Source: Candidatus Binataceae bacterium (GTDB lineage Bacteria > Desulfobacterota > Binatia > Binatales > Binataceae). From it: a stretch of 44,428 nt of DNA. The DNA is taken from assembly GCA_030037595.1 (NCBI GenBank), contig JASHQJ010000212.1, positions 1 through 44,428 on the forward strand, in the 5' to 3' direction. Every line of letters starts with the position of its first letter. The stretch's first letter is position 1. The position numbers and the translations under genes are program-made. The notes under the pieces were generated by a model. It saw nothing but the letters and a program-made list of their open reading frames with translations. It was not told the DNA's origin and searched no databases. This document shows, piece after piece, positions 8,898 through 17,824 of the stretch.

Positions 8898-9734
8898 ATG
8901 AGCGACTACAAGTTTATCGTCGTCGAGGATGCCACTCCGGCGGTGCGGCGCATCGCGCTCAACCGCCCGGAGAAGCGCAACGCCCTCTCCAATGCGCTCC
9001 GCGGTGAGTTGTTCGACGCGCTGCGCCAGGCCGACCTCGATCAGTCGATCGGCGCGATCATTATCAAGGGCAACGGCAAGTGCTTCAGCGCGGGTTACGA
9101 TCTTTCGCAAGCGCCGGGAGAGCCGCTGCCGCGCCACGTATCGCCCGGCGAGGGAATCTGGCCGCGGCATCTGGTGGACGGATGGTTCGAGATGTGGGAC
9201 ATGGCGACTCCCGTGATCGCGCAGGTGCACGGCTACTGCCTCGCAGGCGGCAGCGAGCTCGCAACCGCGTGCGACCTGGTTTACTGCGCCGAGGATGCGC
9301 AGATCGGCTACCCGCCCGTGCGCGCGATGTCCACGCCCGATTGTGCCTATCATCCGTGGGTGATGGGCATGCGGCACGCGATGGAGATGATGCTGACGGG
9401 CGACTCGATCAGCGGAATGGAAGCCGCGCAATACGGCTACGCCAACCGCGCGTTTCCTGCCGAGCGGCTGGAAGCCGAGGTGCTAACGATCGCGGAGCGG
9501 GTTGCCAAGATCCCGCGCGATCTGCAGGCGCTCAACAAGCGCGTCGTACATCGCGCGATGGAAGTGATGGGCGCGCGCGCGGCGATCCGCTCGGCGACGG
9601 AGATCCAGGCGCTCTGCTTCCATCAGCAGTCGTCACGCGATTACATGAAGAAGATGCGCGAGAGTGTGACCAAGGCGCTCGACGAGCGCGACTCGAAGTT
9701 TGCCGACTATCGAACCGCCGCGAAGAAAAAGTAG
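8898..9734 (+). CDS. Enoyl-CoA hydratase/isomerase (crotonase) family protein
   Basis: 278 residues. The two oxyanion-hole stretches of crotonases are visible: GNGKCFSAGYDLS near residue 58 and HGYCLAGGSELATACDLV near residue 113. The IGYPPVRAMSTPD stretch follows. I cannot place the second catalytic glutamate of true enoyl-CoA hydratases with confidence, so the exact reaction (hydration, isomerisation or other) is open. A ribosome site GGAGG precedes the ATG. It is probably co-transcribed with the phosphotransferase and the small membrane protein that follows. Confidence 0.88.
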   Translation: MSDYKFIVVEDATPAVRRIALNRPEKRNALSNALRGELFDALRQADLDQSIGAIIIKGNGKCFSAGYDLSQAPGEPLPRHVSPGEGIWPRHLVDGWFEMWDMATPVIAQVHGYCLAGGSELATACDLVYCAEDAQIGYPPVRAMSTPDCAYHPWVMGMRHAMEMMLTGDSISGMEAAQYGYANRAFPAERLEAEVLTIAERVAKIPRDLQALNKRVVHRAMEVMGARAAIRSATEIQALCFHQQSSRDYMKKMRESVTKALDERDSKFADYRTAAKKK

Positions 9735-9764
9735 CGCGCATCCGCGACGGCAATAGGCTGCGAT

Positions 9765-9935
9765 ATGGTGCTGCACGCTATCATCTTTGTGATTCTCGGC
9801 CTGATCGCGGCTGTGATCATGACGGCCGTAACCCTGGCGGCAATCACCATCGTCATCTTCGTGATCGCTTCGATCGGCAATCTCTTCAGCCGGCCGGCGC
9901 GCGTCCCCGACTCACTCAGCCAGCCGCCGAATTAA
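9765..9935 (+). CDS. Small single-pass membrane protein, 56 residues
   Basis: ATG at 9765, TAA at 9933-9935. Residues 4-40 are almost entirely hydrophobic (Ile, Val, Leu, Ala), enough for one long or two tight membrane segments. A short hydrophilic tail rich in Ser, Pro and Arg follows. It is 30 bases downstream of the crotonase gene and convergent with the Nmad3-like gene. No family is recognised; coding status rests on composition, position and a clean stop. Confidence 0.5.
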   Translation: MVLHAIIFVILGLIAAVIMTAVTLAAITIVIFVIASIGNLFSRPARVPDSLSQPPN

Positions 9936-9947
9936 AGGACTTGCGCG

Positions 9948-10805
9948 TCAGCGCGTCGTTCGCCCGAAAATCGAGCGGAGCCATCCGAAAACTTCCGGAT
10001 AGAGGGCGAGATCGAGCACGAATTCCTGGCCGATCGGCACGGTCCGAAGACGCAGCGCGTCGCCGCGCCGGCGCCATCGCTTGCGGTCACTGTGGCGGGA
10101 AAGGGCAGCGCGCCCGTTCGGATAGAACCATCGGGGCAGCTTCCAGAGCGATCGTCCGCCGCCTGGATCGTTCGCCGTTAAGCATAGTTCGGGACGAAAG
10201 TGCGAAAAGGCCCCCGCACCCGGCAGCACAAGGCCGAGCGAATCCAGCTTCGAACTCGCGACGAAGATAGTATTCCTCTTGTAGCGTGCCGTATCTGACA
10301 GATGGGGATGATACGCTGCCCACGGTTTCGTGCGTGCCGTGTCATGGCTCACCTCGACGACCTCGCCAACCTGCATCCAGCCGTAGATCACATGCAGGTC
10401 GGGTGCGCCGCTGACGAAGTTAACTCCGCGTACGGACTCCTCGGCGCGGCGGAACCATCCGAAGAATAGGAACAAGTCCCCGGCACCAACGTGATGCCGT
10501 GCGAGGTGCGCGGCCGCCGCTCCCGCCTGGCCAAAGATGGGCCGCCAGCCGCGCCGCCGCAGGAGCGCCTCGCGGCGTAAATCGGGATCGAGATGCGCGC
10601 GATCGGCCGCGCCTATGCGGCCGCGCGTGAGTTGCTCGACAACCCGCGCGATCGATTTGCCTAGGCGATCGCGGATGTCGCCATAGCTGATGGGCGACGC
10701 GGCATCAGGAATCGGCAGCGGGCAGAGCGTGCCGTCTTCGAAAATCGGACTCGCGCATCCGCCGTTGCTCGCGTCGAACCCCTTGCGGCTAAGGATAAGT
10801 TTCAC
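9948..10805 (-). CDS. Nmad3-like protein (nucleotide modification associated domain 3)
   Basis: 285 residues from the GTG at 10805. The open frame extends to 10952, but the conserved N terminus KLILSRKGFDASNGG begins right after this valine, so I take it as the start. Recognisable blocks follow: PIFEDGTLCPLPIPD, HLDPDL, a FGQAGAAAAHL block and GDLFLFFGWFR, then LHVIYGWMQVGE and YHPHL. By recollection these fit the Nmad3 family, which has been linked to DNA-base-modification neighbourhoods in phages and bacteria; its biochemistry is unknown. Here it stands alone, with no modification enzyme nearby, divergent from a NUDIX gene. The family name is from memory and should be verified. Confidence 0.65.
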   Translation of the reverse strand: MKLILSRKGFDASNGGCASPIFEDGTLCPLPIPDAASPISYGDIRDRLGKSIARVVEQLTRGRIGAADRAHLDPDLRREALLRRRGWRPIFGQAGAAAAHLARHHVGAGDLFLFFGWFRRAEESVRGVNFVSGAPDLHVIYGWMQVGEVVEVSHDTARTKPWAAYHPHLSDTARYKRNTIFVASSKLDSLGLVLPGAGAFSHFRPELCLTANDPGGGRSLWKLPRWFYPNGRAALSRHSDRKRWRRRGDALRLRTVPIGQEFVLDLALYPEVFGWLRSIFGRTTR

Positions 10806-10869
10806 GTGTGCGCCGACGCCTATGTTATAGTTGCGCGGACGGTGTGCCGCACCTGGCGCGTGATCTGCG

Positions 10870-11526
10870 ATGTCCAAACCGCAGTTGCTTAACGAACTGG
10901 CCCGCTTCATCGAACGAGTCGCGGCGACTGCTCGCACCGGGCTTGCTTTCAAACCCGACGGCTTCGACGCCGAACGCTACGAGCAGTTGCTGCACGAGGC
11001 GGCGCGCCTGCAGGCGCTTGTGAGCGGCGCGAGCGAGGAAGAGGCGGAGGAGCTGCGCGCCCGATGGCGGAGCGAGGTCGTGGCCGGTTATCACGGCTAC
11101 GTGACAGCCGCGGTCGGCGTCGGAATCATCGCGTTCAACGAGCGCGACGAGGTGCTGATGATCCGGCGTCCCACCGGCAAGTGGTGGTATCCGACCGGTT
11201 TCTGCGACGTTGGAATCTCGCCCGCCGAGAATGTGGTCAAGGAAGCGCGCGAAGAGACCGGGCTCATCGTTTTCCCCGAGCGAGTCATGGCGATAATCGA
11301 CAGCTTCAAAGTCGGCTCGCCCGCGCGACACGTGTACGCGATACTTTTTTACTGCCGCATCGTCGGCGGCACGCTCAATCCAAATCCGCTCGAGGCGCTG
11401 GAGGCGGGGTTCTTCCATCTGGATCGCCTGCCGGAGCCGCTGCACGGACTCGACCGCAAATGGATCGAGATCGCGCGCGCGTTCCATTTCAAGGGTCGCG
11501 TCGATCCGTACTTCGATCCCGTGTGA
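10870..11526 (+). CDS. NUDIX hydrolase with N-terminal helical domain and altered Nudix box
   Basis: 218 residues: a helical N-terminal region (1-70) of the NUDIX-hydrolase-N type, then a Nudix fold. The Nudix box is GFCDVGISPAENVVKEAREE followed by TG. Compared with the G-x5-E-x7-RE-U-x-EE-x-GU consensus, the first glutamate is Ile and the arginine is Lys, while the core Glu triad (KEAREE) is kept. The enzyme may still bind the metal but substrate choice cannot be deduced. It is divergent from the Nmad3-like gene with only 64 bases between starts, so they may share a control region. Confidence 0.85.
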   Translation: MSKPQLLNELARFIERVAATARTGLAFKPDGFDAERYEQLLHEAARLQALVSGASEEEAEELRARWRSEVVAGYHGYVTAAVGVGIIAFNERDEVLMIRRPTGKWWYPTGFCDVGISPAENVVKEAREETGLIVFPERVMAIIDSFKVGSPARHVYAILFYCRIVGGTLNPNPLEALEAGFFHLDRLPEPLHGLDRKWIEIARAFHFKGRVDPYFDPV

Positions 11527-11531
11527 AAGGG

Positions 11532-12317
11532 TCAGGCTGCGGAGGCGCGCCGCGCAACGCGCGTTGCGAGTAGAAACGCAAAGAGCGCGAACGCGATCGT
11601 GATTGCGACCGAACTCATCATCGGCGCGGCCGATCCAATCGCACTCGGCTCTGCCAGGTAGAGTCCGCGCCGGAGCGCCGCCATCGCGTAGGTGAGCGGA
11701 TTGAGGCGCATCGTCCACGCTAGCCATCCAGGCGCGCCGTTCACTGGAAAGAACGCCCCTGACAGAAGCCAGATCGGAATCAGGATCAGGTTCATGATCG
11801 CGTGGAAGCCCTGCGTTGACTCGATACGCCACGCGATCACGAGTCCGATGCTGGTAAGGGCGAACGCGATCACCGCCATCATCAGCGACGCGGCGATGAT
11901 CGCGCCGACGCTCAGGTGGATGCCGGCGAGCGGTGCGAGTACGAGGAAGATGATTCCCTGAATCAGGGCGAGCGTCGTGCCGCCGAGAGCTTGTCCGAAC
12001 ACGACAGTGGCGCGCGAGATCGGCGCAACTAATACCCCTTGGAGGAAGCCTTGCTTGCGATCCTCAACGGTCGAGATTGTCGCGAAGATCGCGGTGAACA
12101 GCAGCACCAGCACGATCACGCCGGGATAGAAGTACTCCGCATAGCTCATCGCCGCGGGCATCCCACTCGGCCGGAACGATGCGTTCAGTCCCGCGCCGAG
12201 AAGCGCCCAGAACACAAGAGGTTGCAGGATCGCGCCGAACAGGCGGCTCCGCTGGCGCACGAAGCGCGTGATCTCGCGCGTCCAGAGAGTGCCGGCCTGC
12301 AGCATCATCCCGCGCAT
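11532..12317 (-). CDS. ABC-2 type transporter permease
   Basis: 261 residues with six predicted membrane segments and the typical N-terminal amphipathic start LWTREITRFVRQRSR. The segments AEYFYPGVIVLVLLFTAIF and FFPVNGAPGWL are characteristic of ABC-2 exporters of the drug/O-antigen/NodJ type. It begins three bases after the ATPase stop, so the two form a unit. The substrate is unknown. ATG at 12317 is chosen; Met4 or Met5 is also possible. Confidence 0.9.
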   Translation of the reverse strand: MRGMMLQAGTLWTREITRFVRQRSRLFGAILQPLVFWALLGAGLNASFRPSGMPAAMSYAEYFYPGVIVLVLLFTAIFATISTVEDRKQGFLQGVLVAPISRATVVFGQALGGTTLALIQGIIFLVLAPLAGIHLSVGAIIAASLMMAVIAFALTSIGLVIAWRIESTQGFHAIMNLILIPIWLLSGAFFPVNGAPGWLAWTMRLNPLTYAMAALRRGLYLAEPSAIGSAAPMMSSVAITIAFALFAFLLATRVARRASAA

Positions 12318-12320
12318 CGG

Positions 12321-13325
12321 TCACTCGCGCTCCGCGGCGCCCTTCGCATCGGTGAAAAACTGATGCCCGGTAAGATGAACGAAGACGTCCTCGAGCGTCG
12401 GTTTTCCGAATGACACCGACTCGAGCTCGTTGCCGAACGCGTCAACCACGTCGCGCACGAACTCGTGGCCGCGCGGCCGCTCGATGCGAATCACGCCGCC
12501 GACGATTTGTCCTTTCACCTTGAAGCGCTGCTGAATCTTGCGCTCGAGCATCTCCGGCGCGGCGCACTGGATTGCGACCACGTCGCCGCCGACCTCCGCC
12601 TTTAACGCCATCGGGCGATCGATCGCTGCCATCGCGCCTTCGTGCAGGATCGCAATTCGATCGCATCGCTCAGCTTCTTCCATGTAGTGCGTCGTCAGGA
12701 CGATGGTGACGCCTTCACTCTCGCGCAGATGCGCGAGGTAGTTCGAGAACTCGCGCCGCGCGGCAGGATCAAGGCCGGTGCTGGGCTCGTCGAGCAGCAA
12801 GAGTTGCGGTTCGTGCAAAAGGGCTTTGGCGAGCTCGACACGGCGCTGCATACCGCCGGAGAGAGTTTCGACGACGTCATCCGCGCGATCTTCAAGCGCG
12901 AGCCGATTCAGCATCGCGGCCGCGCGATCTTTCAGCCGGCGCCCTGTGATGCCGTAAAGATGACCGTGGTGGCGCAGGTTCTCGGCGACCGTCAACTTGC
13001 CGTCGAGGCTCGGCCGCTGAAACACGACGCCGAGCGCGCGCCGGACGGCAATCGTGTCGCCGCGCAAATCGCGGCCAAGCATCCGCGCCATTCCCGATTG
13101 CATCGGCACGAGCGTCGAGAGAATCTTGAACAGCGTGGTCTTGCCCCCGCCGTTCGGACCGAGAAAGCCGAAGATCTCACCACGCCCGATCGAAAACGTG
13201 ATATCGCGCAACGCCTCGCGTTCCTCATAGCGAAATCCGAGCGCGGCGCACTCAACGGCGAATCCCGCCGCGGTAGCTTCGGCAGCGGCCGCCACCGCGG
13301 AGCCAAGAATTGCTGAACCACTCAT
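12321..13325 (-). CDS. ABC transporter ATP-binding protein (ABC-2 exporter)
   Basis: 334 residues from the ATG at 13325. A frame open to 13454 adds an Arg-rich stretch that is not family-like. Walker A is GPNGGGKTT (near residue 59), the signature is LSGGMQRR, and Walker B is LLLLDEPSTGLD, followed by an H-loop in TTHYME. A C-terminal domain (about 240-334) is typical of exporters of the CcmA/NodI/DrrA kind. It pairs with the permease immediately downstream. Confidence 0.92.
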   Translation of the reverse strand: MSGSAILGSAVAAAAEATAAGFAVECAALGFRYEEREALRDITFSIGRGEIFGFLGPNGGGKTTLFKILSTLVPMQSGMARMLGRDLRGDTIAVRRALGVVFQRPSLDGKLTVAENLRHHGHLYGITGRRLKDRAAAMLNRLALEDRADDVVETLSGGMQRRVELAKALLHEPQLLLLDEPSTGLDPAARREFSNYLAHLRESEGVTIVLTTHYMEEAERCDRIAILHEGAMAAIDRPMALKAEVGGDVVAIQCAAPEMLERKIQQRFKVKGQIVGGVIRIERPRGHEFVRDVVDAFGNELESVSFGKPTLEDVFVHLTGHQFFTDAKGAAERE

Positions 13326-13384
13326 CGATCGAGAATTAGCCCTGATTATCGCGCTCAGCGCCGCCGCAGGCAATCTTCCTGCGC

Positions 13385-14072
13385 TCAGGGCTCGCCAAGA
13401 CCGGCGGCGGACTCGACGTCCGGTTCGCCAAGACCGCGCGCCGCGCGATGCCATCCGTCTTCGAACGCCGATGCGCGCTCCGCTCCGCTGCCATGCCTGC
13501 CATCGCCGCCAGTGAAATCGTCGCCCGTCATTTGGTAGTAAGCGGTTACCTCGGTCGGATCGAAGCGGCGAATACCGAGACGCTTGAGCGAGTAGCCGGC
13601 GAAGCGATCGGCACTGAGCTCGCGTTCGCGCGCTGGCCTTGTGCCAGGCGTGGTGTCACCGTGCAGTTCATGTCCGATCTCGTGCGCGAAGTGCGCGTAG
13701 AGCATCGGGCGCAGCGCCGCGGGATCCTGCACCTGCATCCAGCGCTCGAAGAGCATTGCGAGATACTTGCAATTGTAGAAGATGCATCCGCGCCCTGCTC
13801 GCATGCAGCGAATCAACGGCGACGGAGTCGTACACGTGGACATCGGCACCCCAGAGCTGATTCAGTTGCTTAACGATTGAGGCGTAAGGTTCGCCCGCGG
13901 CATGCGCCGGTTCGCCGCAAACAACAAATGCGGATGAGCTGGACTGCTGATGCTATGTTGCGCTGGTTTCGGCGGCGGGCGCCTGATTCATCGAGCCGCG
14001 CTCGACGATATGCCAGTCGTCCTGCGCCGATGATGCTGACGTTCCAACCGCCGCGAGCGCGGTCATAGCCAT
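13385..14072 (-). pseudogene. Broken gene for a secreted HExxH zinc metallopeptidase
   Basis: Reading leftward from an ATG at 14072, the frame gives a short signal-like start (MAMTALAAVG) and about 39 residues, then an in-frame TAG at 13953-13955. Past the stop the same frame still looks coding (AFVVCGEP, then VKQLNQLWG and VYDSVAVDSLHA). Coding then moves to another frame near 13800 with CIFYNCKYLAMLF and the protease core HFAHEIGHELHGD. The downstream Glu of ELSADRFAGYSLKRLG fits as third zinc ligand. The C terminus ends at 13385. One nonsense codon and one frameshift therefore separate the signal peptide from the catalytic part. A segment from a GTG at 13849 could still be translated, but without export. 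Sequencing error is an alternative. Confidence 0.7.
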
Positions 14073-14120
14073 CGCCGCGGCGACCCCCCTTGAAAAGTTT
14101 CGCACCCCCTCCGGCGAAAT

Positions 14121-15821
14121 CTAGCTGGTCACCGCGCCTCCCGCGCTTGTTACTGCGCCGCGCGATGACGACGACACCTGCTGCGCATACTTCGCCATCA
14201 CGCCCGACGCATAATGAGGCGTCGGCACCTTCCAATCCTTAAGCCGCTTCGCGATTTCCGCGTCGCTCAACTCGACGTCGAGTCGGCGCTTCGCAACATC
14301 AAACTTGATGATGTCGCCGTCGCGCAGCGCCGCGATCGGACCGCCGACCGCAGCCTCGGGCGCGACGTGCCCAGCCATCAGGCCGTGCGTGGCGCCTGAG
14401 AATCGTCCATCGGTCATGAGCGCGACCGATTCGCCCAGCCCCTCGCCGACCAGCGCCGCGGTAACTCCGAGCATTTCCGGCATGCCGGGCGCGCCTTTAG
14501 GACCTTCGTAGCGAATCACTACGACGTCGCCTGCTTTGATTTGCCGCTGCGACACGGCCTTGAACGCGTCGTCCTCGGAATTGAAGACGCGCGCCGGTCC
14601 GCGATGATCCATCCGCTCGTGGCCCGCGACTTTCACCACGCATCCCTCGGGCGCGAGGTTGCCCTTGAGGATAACGAGGCCGCCGGTTGCCTTGAGCGGC
14701 GCACCGACCGCGTGCACAACTTCCTGTCCCTTGGTTTCTGCTGCCGCATCGGCTTCCTGGCCGATCGTGCGGCCAGTGACCGTCATCGCGTCGCCCTGCA
14801 GCAGGCCTGCCTGCTTGAGGCGCTTCGCAACCAGTGGAATTCCGCCGGCTTTGTGCATATCCACGGCGGTGAAGCGGCCGCCGGGCTTCAGGTCAGCGAG
14901 CAGCGGAGTGCGCGCGCTGATGCGATCGAAATCGTTGATGTCGAGGGCGATTCCGGCTTCATGCGCGATCGCGAGGAAGTGCAGCACGGCATTGGTCGAG
15001 CCGCCGGTCATCGCTACGGATGCAATCGCGTTTTCGATTGATTGCTTGGTGACGATCTGGCGCGGCTTGAGACCGCGCTTAAGTATATCGACCGCGAGCT
15101 CGCCGACCCGCCGCGCGCATTCGGCCTTCTTCGGATCTGTCGCGGGTATGCTGTTCGCGCCCAGCGGTGAGATCCCGAGCAGCTCGCATGCCGTGGCCAT
15201 CGTGTTGGCGGTGTATTGCCCGCCGCATGCGCCTACTCCCGGGCAGGCGACGTCTTCCAGACGCTTTAGATCTTCGAGGCTCATCTTGCCGGCTGAATGC
15301 GCGCCGACGGCCTCAAACACATCCTGGATCGTCACGTCCTGATCACCGAAACGTCCCGGCTGGATCGATCCGCCGTAGAGCATGACGGACGGCAAGTCGA
15401 GCCGAATCAGCGCCATCACGGTCGCGGGTATCGTCTTGTCGCATCCGGAAAGGGCGACGATACCGTCGAACAGATGGCCGCGCGCGGTAAGTTCAATCGA
15501 ATCCGCGATCACCTCGCGGCTGATCAGCGACGCGCGCATCCCGGACGTGCCCATCGAGATTCCGTCGCACACTGCGATCGTGTTGAACTCGATCGGCGTC
15601 GCACCCGCCGCTCGAATCCCGGCCTTTACGTTTCCGGCGAGCTGCCTCAAGTGCGCGGTGCAGGGCATGATCTCGATCCACGTATGCGCTACGCCGATAA
15701 GCGGCTTGCTCAAGTCCTCATCGGTGAAGCCCACCGCCTTCAGCATCGCGCGCGCGGGCGCTCGCGAGGGTCCATCGACGAGGACGTTGCTATGAGCGCG
15801 GAGATTTTTGTTGTCTGCCAT
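14121..15821 (-). CDS. ilvD: Dihydroxy-acid dehydratase
   Basis: 566 residues, the usual length. IlvD dehydrates 2,3-dihydroxy acids to 2-oxo acids in valine, isoleucine and leucine synthesis, using an iron-sulfur cluster. The three cluster cysteines fit Cys54 (MPC), Cys127 (SGCDK) and Cys199 (GACGG). Other signatures are [10 protein letters not shown] and [12 protein letters not shown]. The last 15 residues contain two copies of GAVTS, a low-complexity tail. It is transcribed alone; the 212-base gap to tspO on the other side must hold both promoters, but I see no clear elements in it. Confidence 0.96.
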   Translation of the reverse strand: MADNKNLRAHSNVLVDGPSRAPARAMLKAVGFTDEDLSKPLIGVAHTWIEIMPCTAHLRQLAGNVKAGIRAAGATPIEFNTIAVCDGISMGTSGMRASLISREVIADSIELTARGHLFDGIVALSGCDKTIPATVMALIRLDLPSVMLYGGSIQPGRFGDQDVTIQDVFEAVGAHSAGKMSLEDLKRLEDVACPGVGACGGQYTANTMATACELLGISPLGANSIPATDPKKAECARRVGELAVDILKRGLKPRQIVTKQSIENAIASVAMTGGSTNAVLHFLAIAHEAGIALDINDFDRISARTPLLADLKPGGRFTAVDMHKAGGIPLVAKRLKQAGLLQGDAMTVTGRTIGQEADAAAETKGQEVVHAVGAPLKATGGLVILKGNLAPEGCVVKVAGHERMDHRGPARVFNSEDDAFKAVSQRQIKAGDVVVIRYEGPKGAPGMPEMLGVTAALVGEGLGESVALMTDGRFSGATHGLMAGHVAPEAAVGGPIAALRDGDIIKFDVAKRRLDVELSDAEIAKRLKDWKVPTPHYASGVMAKYAQQVSSSSRGAVTSAGGAVTS

Positions 15822-16033
15822 TTTTCACCTACGATTCTCGCTGGCGGCTCGCACGGCCGCGCGCGATCGATACTTCTACCGCACCGCGCTGAGCGGCAAA
15901 ACCCCACGAGCCGCACGGAGGTTTCCAATCTCAAGCGTCTGCAGAACGGAATTCAATGGCGTCAACTTGGGGGCGCGCTAGAATTGATTGTGGAGCGTGG
16001 CGAAGAACTCCACGCGCACCGTGGTCACTTCCG

Positions 16034-16555
16034 ATGGAACGGCAACCGAGGTCGGTGTCGAAGCGCTCCGCGCCGAAGCGCACCCCTGAGATTTACTGGT
16101 TGGGACTCGGCGGACTACTCGCCTTCTGCCTGGTTGCCGCCGGAGTGAGCGTGCTGTTCAGCACAGCGGCACTCAAGTATTGGTATCCGGGGCTAGCCAA
16201 GCCTCCCTTCGTACCGCCGGCTTGGATGTTTGCGCCGGTATGGACGACGCTCGATGTCCTAGCCGCGGTGGGGGCATGGCGGGTATGGGTCGCGCGCGCC
16301 GCTCCGACGCGTCGTCCGGCGATGGTGCTCTTCGCGATTCAGTTGCTGCTCAGCATCGTCTGGCCGATGGCGATGTTTACGGTCAGGCTTCCGGCTGCGG
16401 CCGCGATCGAGATCGGAGTGCTGTGGATTGCGGTGCTCGCCACGACGACCGCGTTCTTCGAAGTCTCGCGCATCGCCGCGCTGCTGATGACGCCGACTCT
16501 GCTCTGGACGACATTCGTCGGGGTCCTGAGTATCGAGATCTGGCGCCTCAATTGA
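16034..16555 (+). CDS. tspO: TspO/MBR family tryptophan-rich sensory protein
   Basis: 173 residues with five membrane segments. The family motif is visible around residues 54-75 (KYWYPGLAKPPFVPPAWMF, then APVWTTLD). TspO proteins bind porphyrins and related ligands in the membrane and affect stress responses. The third-segment motif reads TTLD where most members have a tyrosine. I choose the ATG at 16034; the open frame from 15956 adds a basic, non-family stretch. It is convergent with the iron exporter-like gene 23 bases away, and the porphyrin/iron theme may be only coincidental. Confidence 0.88.
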   Translation: MERQPRSVSKRSAPKRTPEIYWLGLGGLLAFCLVAAGVSVLFSTAALKYWYPGLAKPPFVPPAWMFAPVWTTLDVLAAVGAWRVWVARAAPTRRPAMVLFAIQLLLSIVWPMAMFTVRLPAAAAIEIGVLWIAVLATTTAFFEVSRIAALLMTPTLLWTTFVGVLSIEIWRLN

Positions 16556-16578
16556 AGGCACGACACACCGATGTGCGC

Positions 16579-17727
16579 CTAAACGCCGATCGCCAGTCCA
16601 ACCACTCGACCGATTGCGAATGTTACCCCCGCTGCTGCGAGGCCAATCACCAACTGACGCAGCCCGGCCGATAGCAGATTGCGTCCAGTGAAAAGCGTGG
16701 TGCCCGCGCCGACCAGGAAAAGCACCAACGCGCACAGCACGAGGCTTGCCACGATCGCCTCGGCCCCCGAGAGAAGGAAGAACGGCAGCACCGGGAAAAG
16801 CGCTCCGATCGCGAACAGCAGAAACGATGAAGCTGCGGCGATCCATGCGGAGCGGCGCAGCCGAAACGAATCGACGCGCGTTGCCTCCTTGTTTTGGGGA
16901 GCGACGCGCGAGTGCTGGGAGATCATGCGGTCCGCCATTGCAGCCGCGGCATCTTCGGTAAGTCCCTTCGCACGATATATGCGCGCGAGCTGCTCGCGTT
17001 CGTCCGTGGTCATTTGGGAAATCTCTTCAGCTCGGACCTCGATCTCATTCAAGTAGGATTCCATCGAGGTGCTCACCGACAGCCACTCTCCCATCGCCAT
17101 TGCACATCCACCGGCAACGAGGCCGGCGAGCCCGGTGACCAGGATTGCGTGCGGGTTCATCGCTGCCCCTGCAACTCCCATGACGAGGCTCAGATTCGAG
17201 ACCAGACCGTCGTTGGCACCCAGCACCGCGGCGCGAAGCGCGGTAGCCGTTCCCGTCTGATGCCGCCCCTCGAGGCGAGTCAGCGCTGCGATCGACAGAG
17301 TGGGCGCGGGCGCAGCCAAAGCTTCGATCATTCGGGCGTGAGAGCGCTCGGCGGCGGGCAGGCCGCCGGCCGCAGCCTCGGGCTGCGTATCGTAGTCGCC
17401 GCTGCCGCCGCGCTCGAGACTGGTCGCGATTGGCAGCACAAACCCCGGTCCAAACCGCCGCGCGAACCAGATTAGCGTGCGCGTGCGCCAGCGTGTCCGC
17501 AGTTCCGGTATGGGATGTCCGATCGCGGATAGGCGTTTTTTCCAGAATTCGGCATGGTCCTGCTCGAGCTCCGCCAGCCGGCGGTAAACGCTGGAAACCT
17601 CCGGTTTGGCTTCGAGTTGGGCCAATCCCTGGTAAAGCGCGATGCTGTCCACCTCGCCCTGAAGATTCGTCAGGTATCGCCTGAGGCTCTCCTCGTCCTC
17701 AAGATTGGCTTCATTCCCGCGTCTCAT
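16579..17727 (-). CDS. mbfA: Ferritin-like/VIT1 fusion, membrane-bound ferritin MbfA type
   Basis: 382 residues in two parts. Residues 1-140 form a rubrerythrin/ferritin-like di-iron domain with Glu25, an ExxH at Glu55-His58 and a second ExxH at Glu127-His130. Residues 160-382 form a CCC1/VIT1 membrane domain with five segments (GANDGLVSNLSLVMGVAGA opens it). This fusion, known as MbfA in Rhizobiales, exports ferrous iron and protects against peroxide and acid. It is divergent from an ABC importer; the 97-base gap contains a perfect inverted repeat at 17768-17783 that could be its operator. Confidence 0.88.
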   Translation of the reverse strand: MRRGNEANLEDEESLRRYLTNLQGEVDSIALYQGLAQLEAKPEVSSVYRRLAELEQDHAEFWKKRLSAIGHPIPELRTRWRTRTLIWFARRFGPGFVLPIATSLERGGSGDYDTQPEAAAGGLPAAERSHARMIEALAAPAPTLSIAALTRLEGRHQTGTATALRAAVLGANDGLVSNLSLVMGVAGAAMNPHAILVTGLAGLVAGGCAMAMGEWLSVSTSMESYLNEIEVRAEEISQMTTDEREQLARIYRAKGLTEDAAAAMADRMISQHSRVAPQNKEATRVDSFRLRRSAWIAAASSFLLFAIGALFPVLPFFLLSGAEAIVASLVLCALVLFLVGAGTTLFTGRNLLSAGLRQLVIGLAAAGVTFAIGRVVGLAIGV

Positions 17728-17767
17728 AGTTAGCTAGCCTTAATACGGCGCCGATTGATCCATCGCT

Positions 17768-17783
17768 ATGAGACTGCTCTCAT
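17768..17783. promoter_or_regulatory. Perfect inverted repeat between mbfA and the ABC importer
   Basis: ATGAGA-CTGC-TCTCAT, six-base arms with a four-base centre. It lies 40 bases upstream of mbfA and 41 bases upstream of the permease gene, so a dimeric regulator here could control both. The sequence does not match Fur or Irr boxes as I know them. Function is inferred from symmetry and position only. Confidence 0.4.
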
Positions 17784-17824
17784 CTCGGGATTAATTCGAC
17801 CCGCGCCGCGGATGGCGGAGAAGA

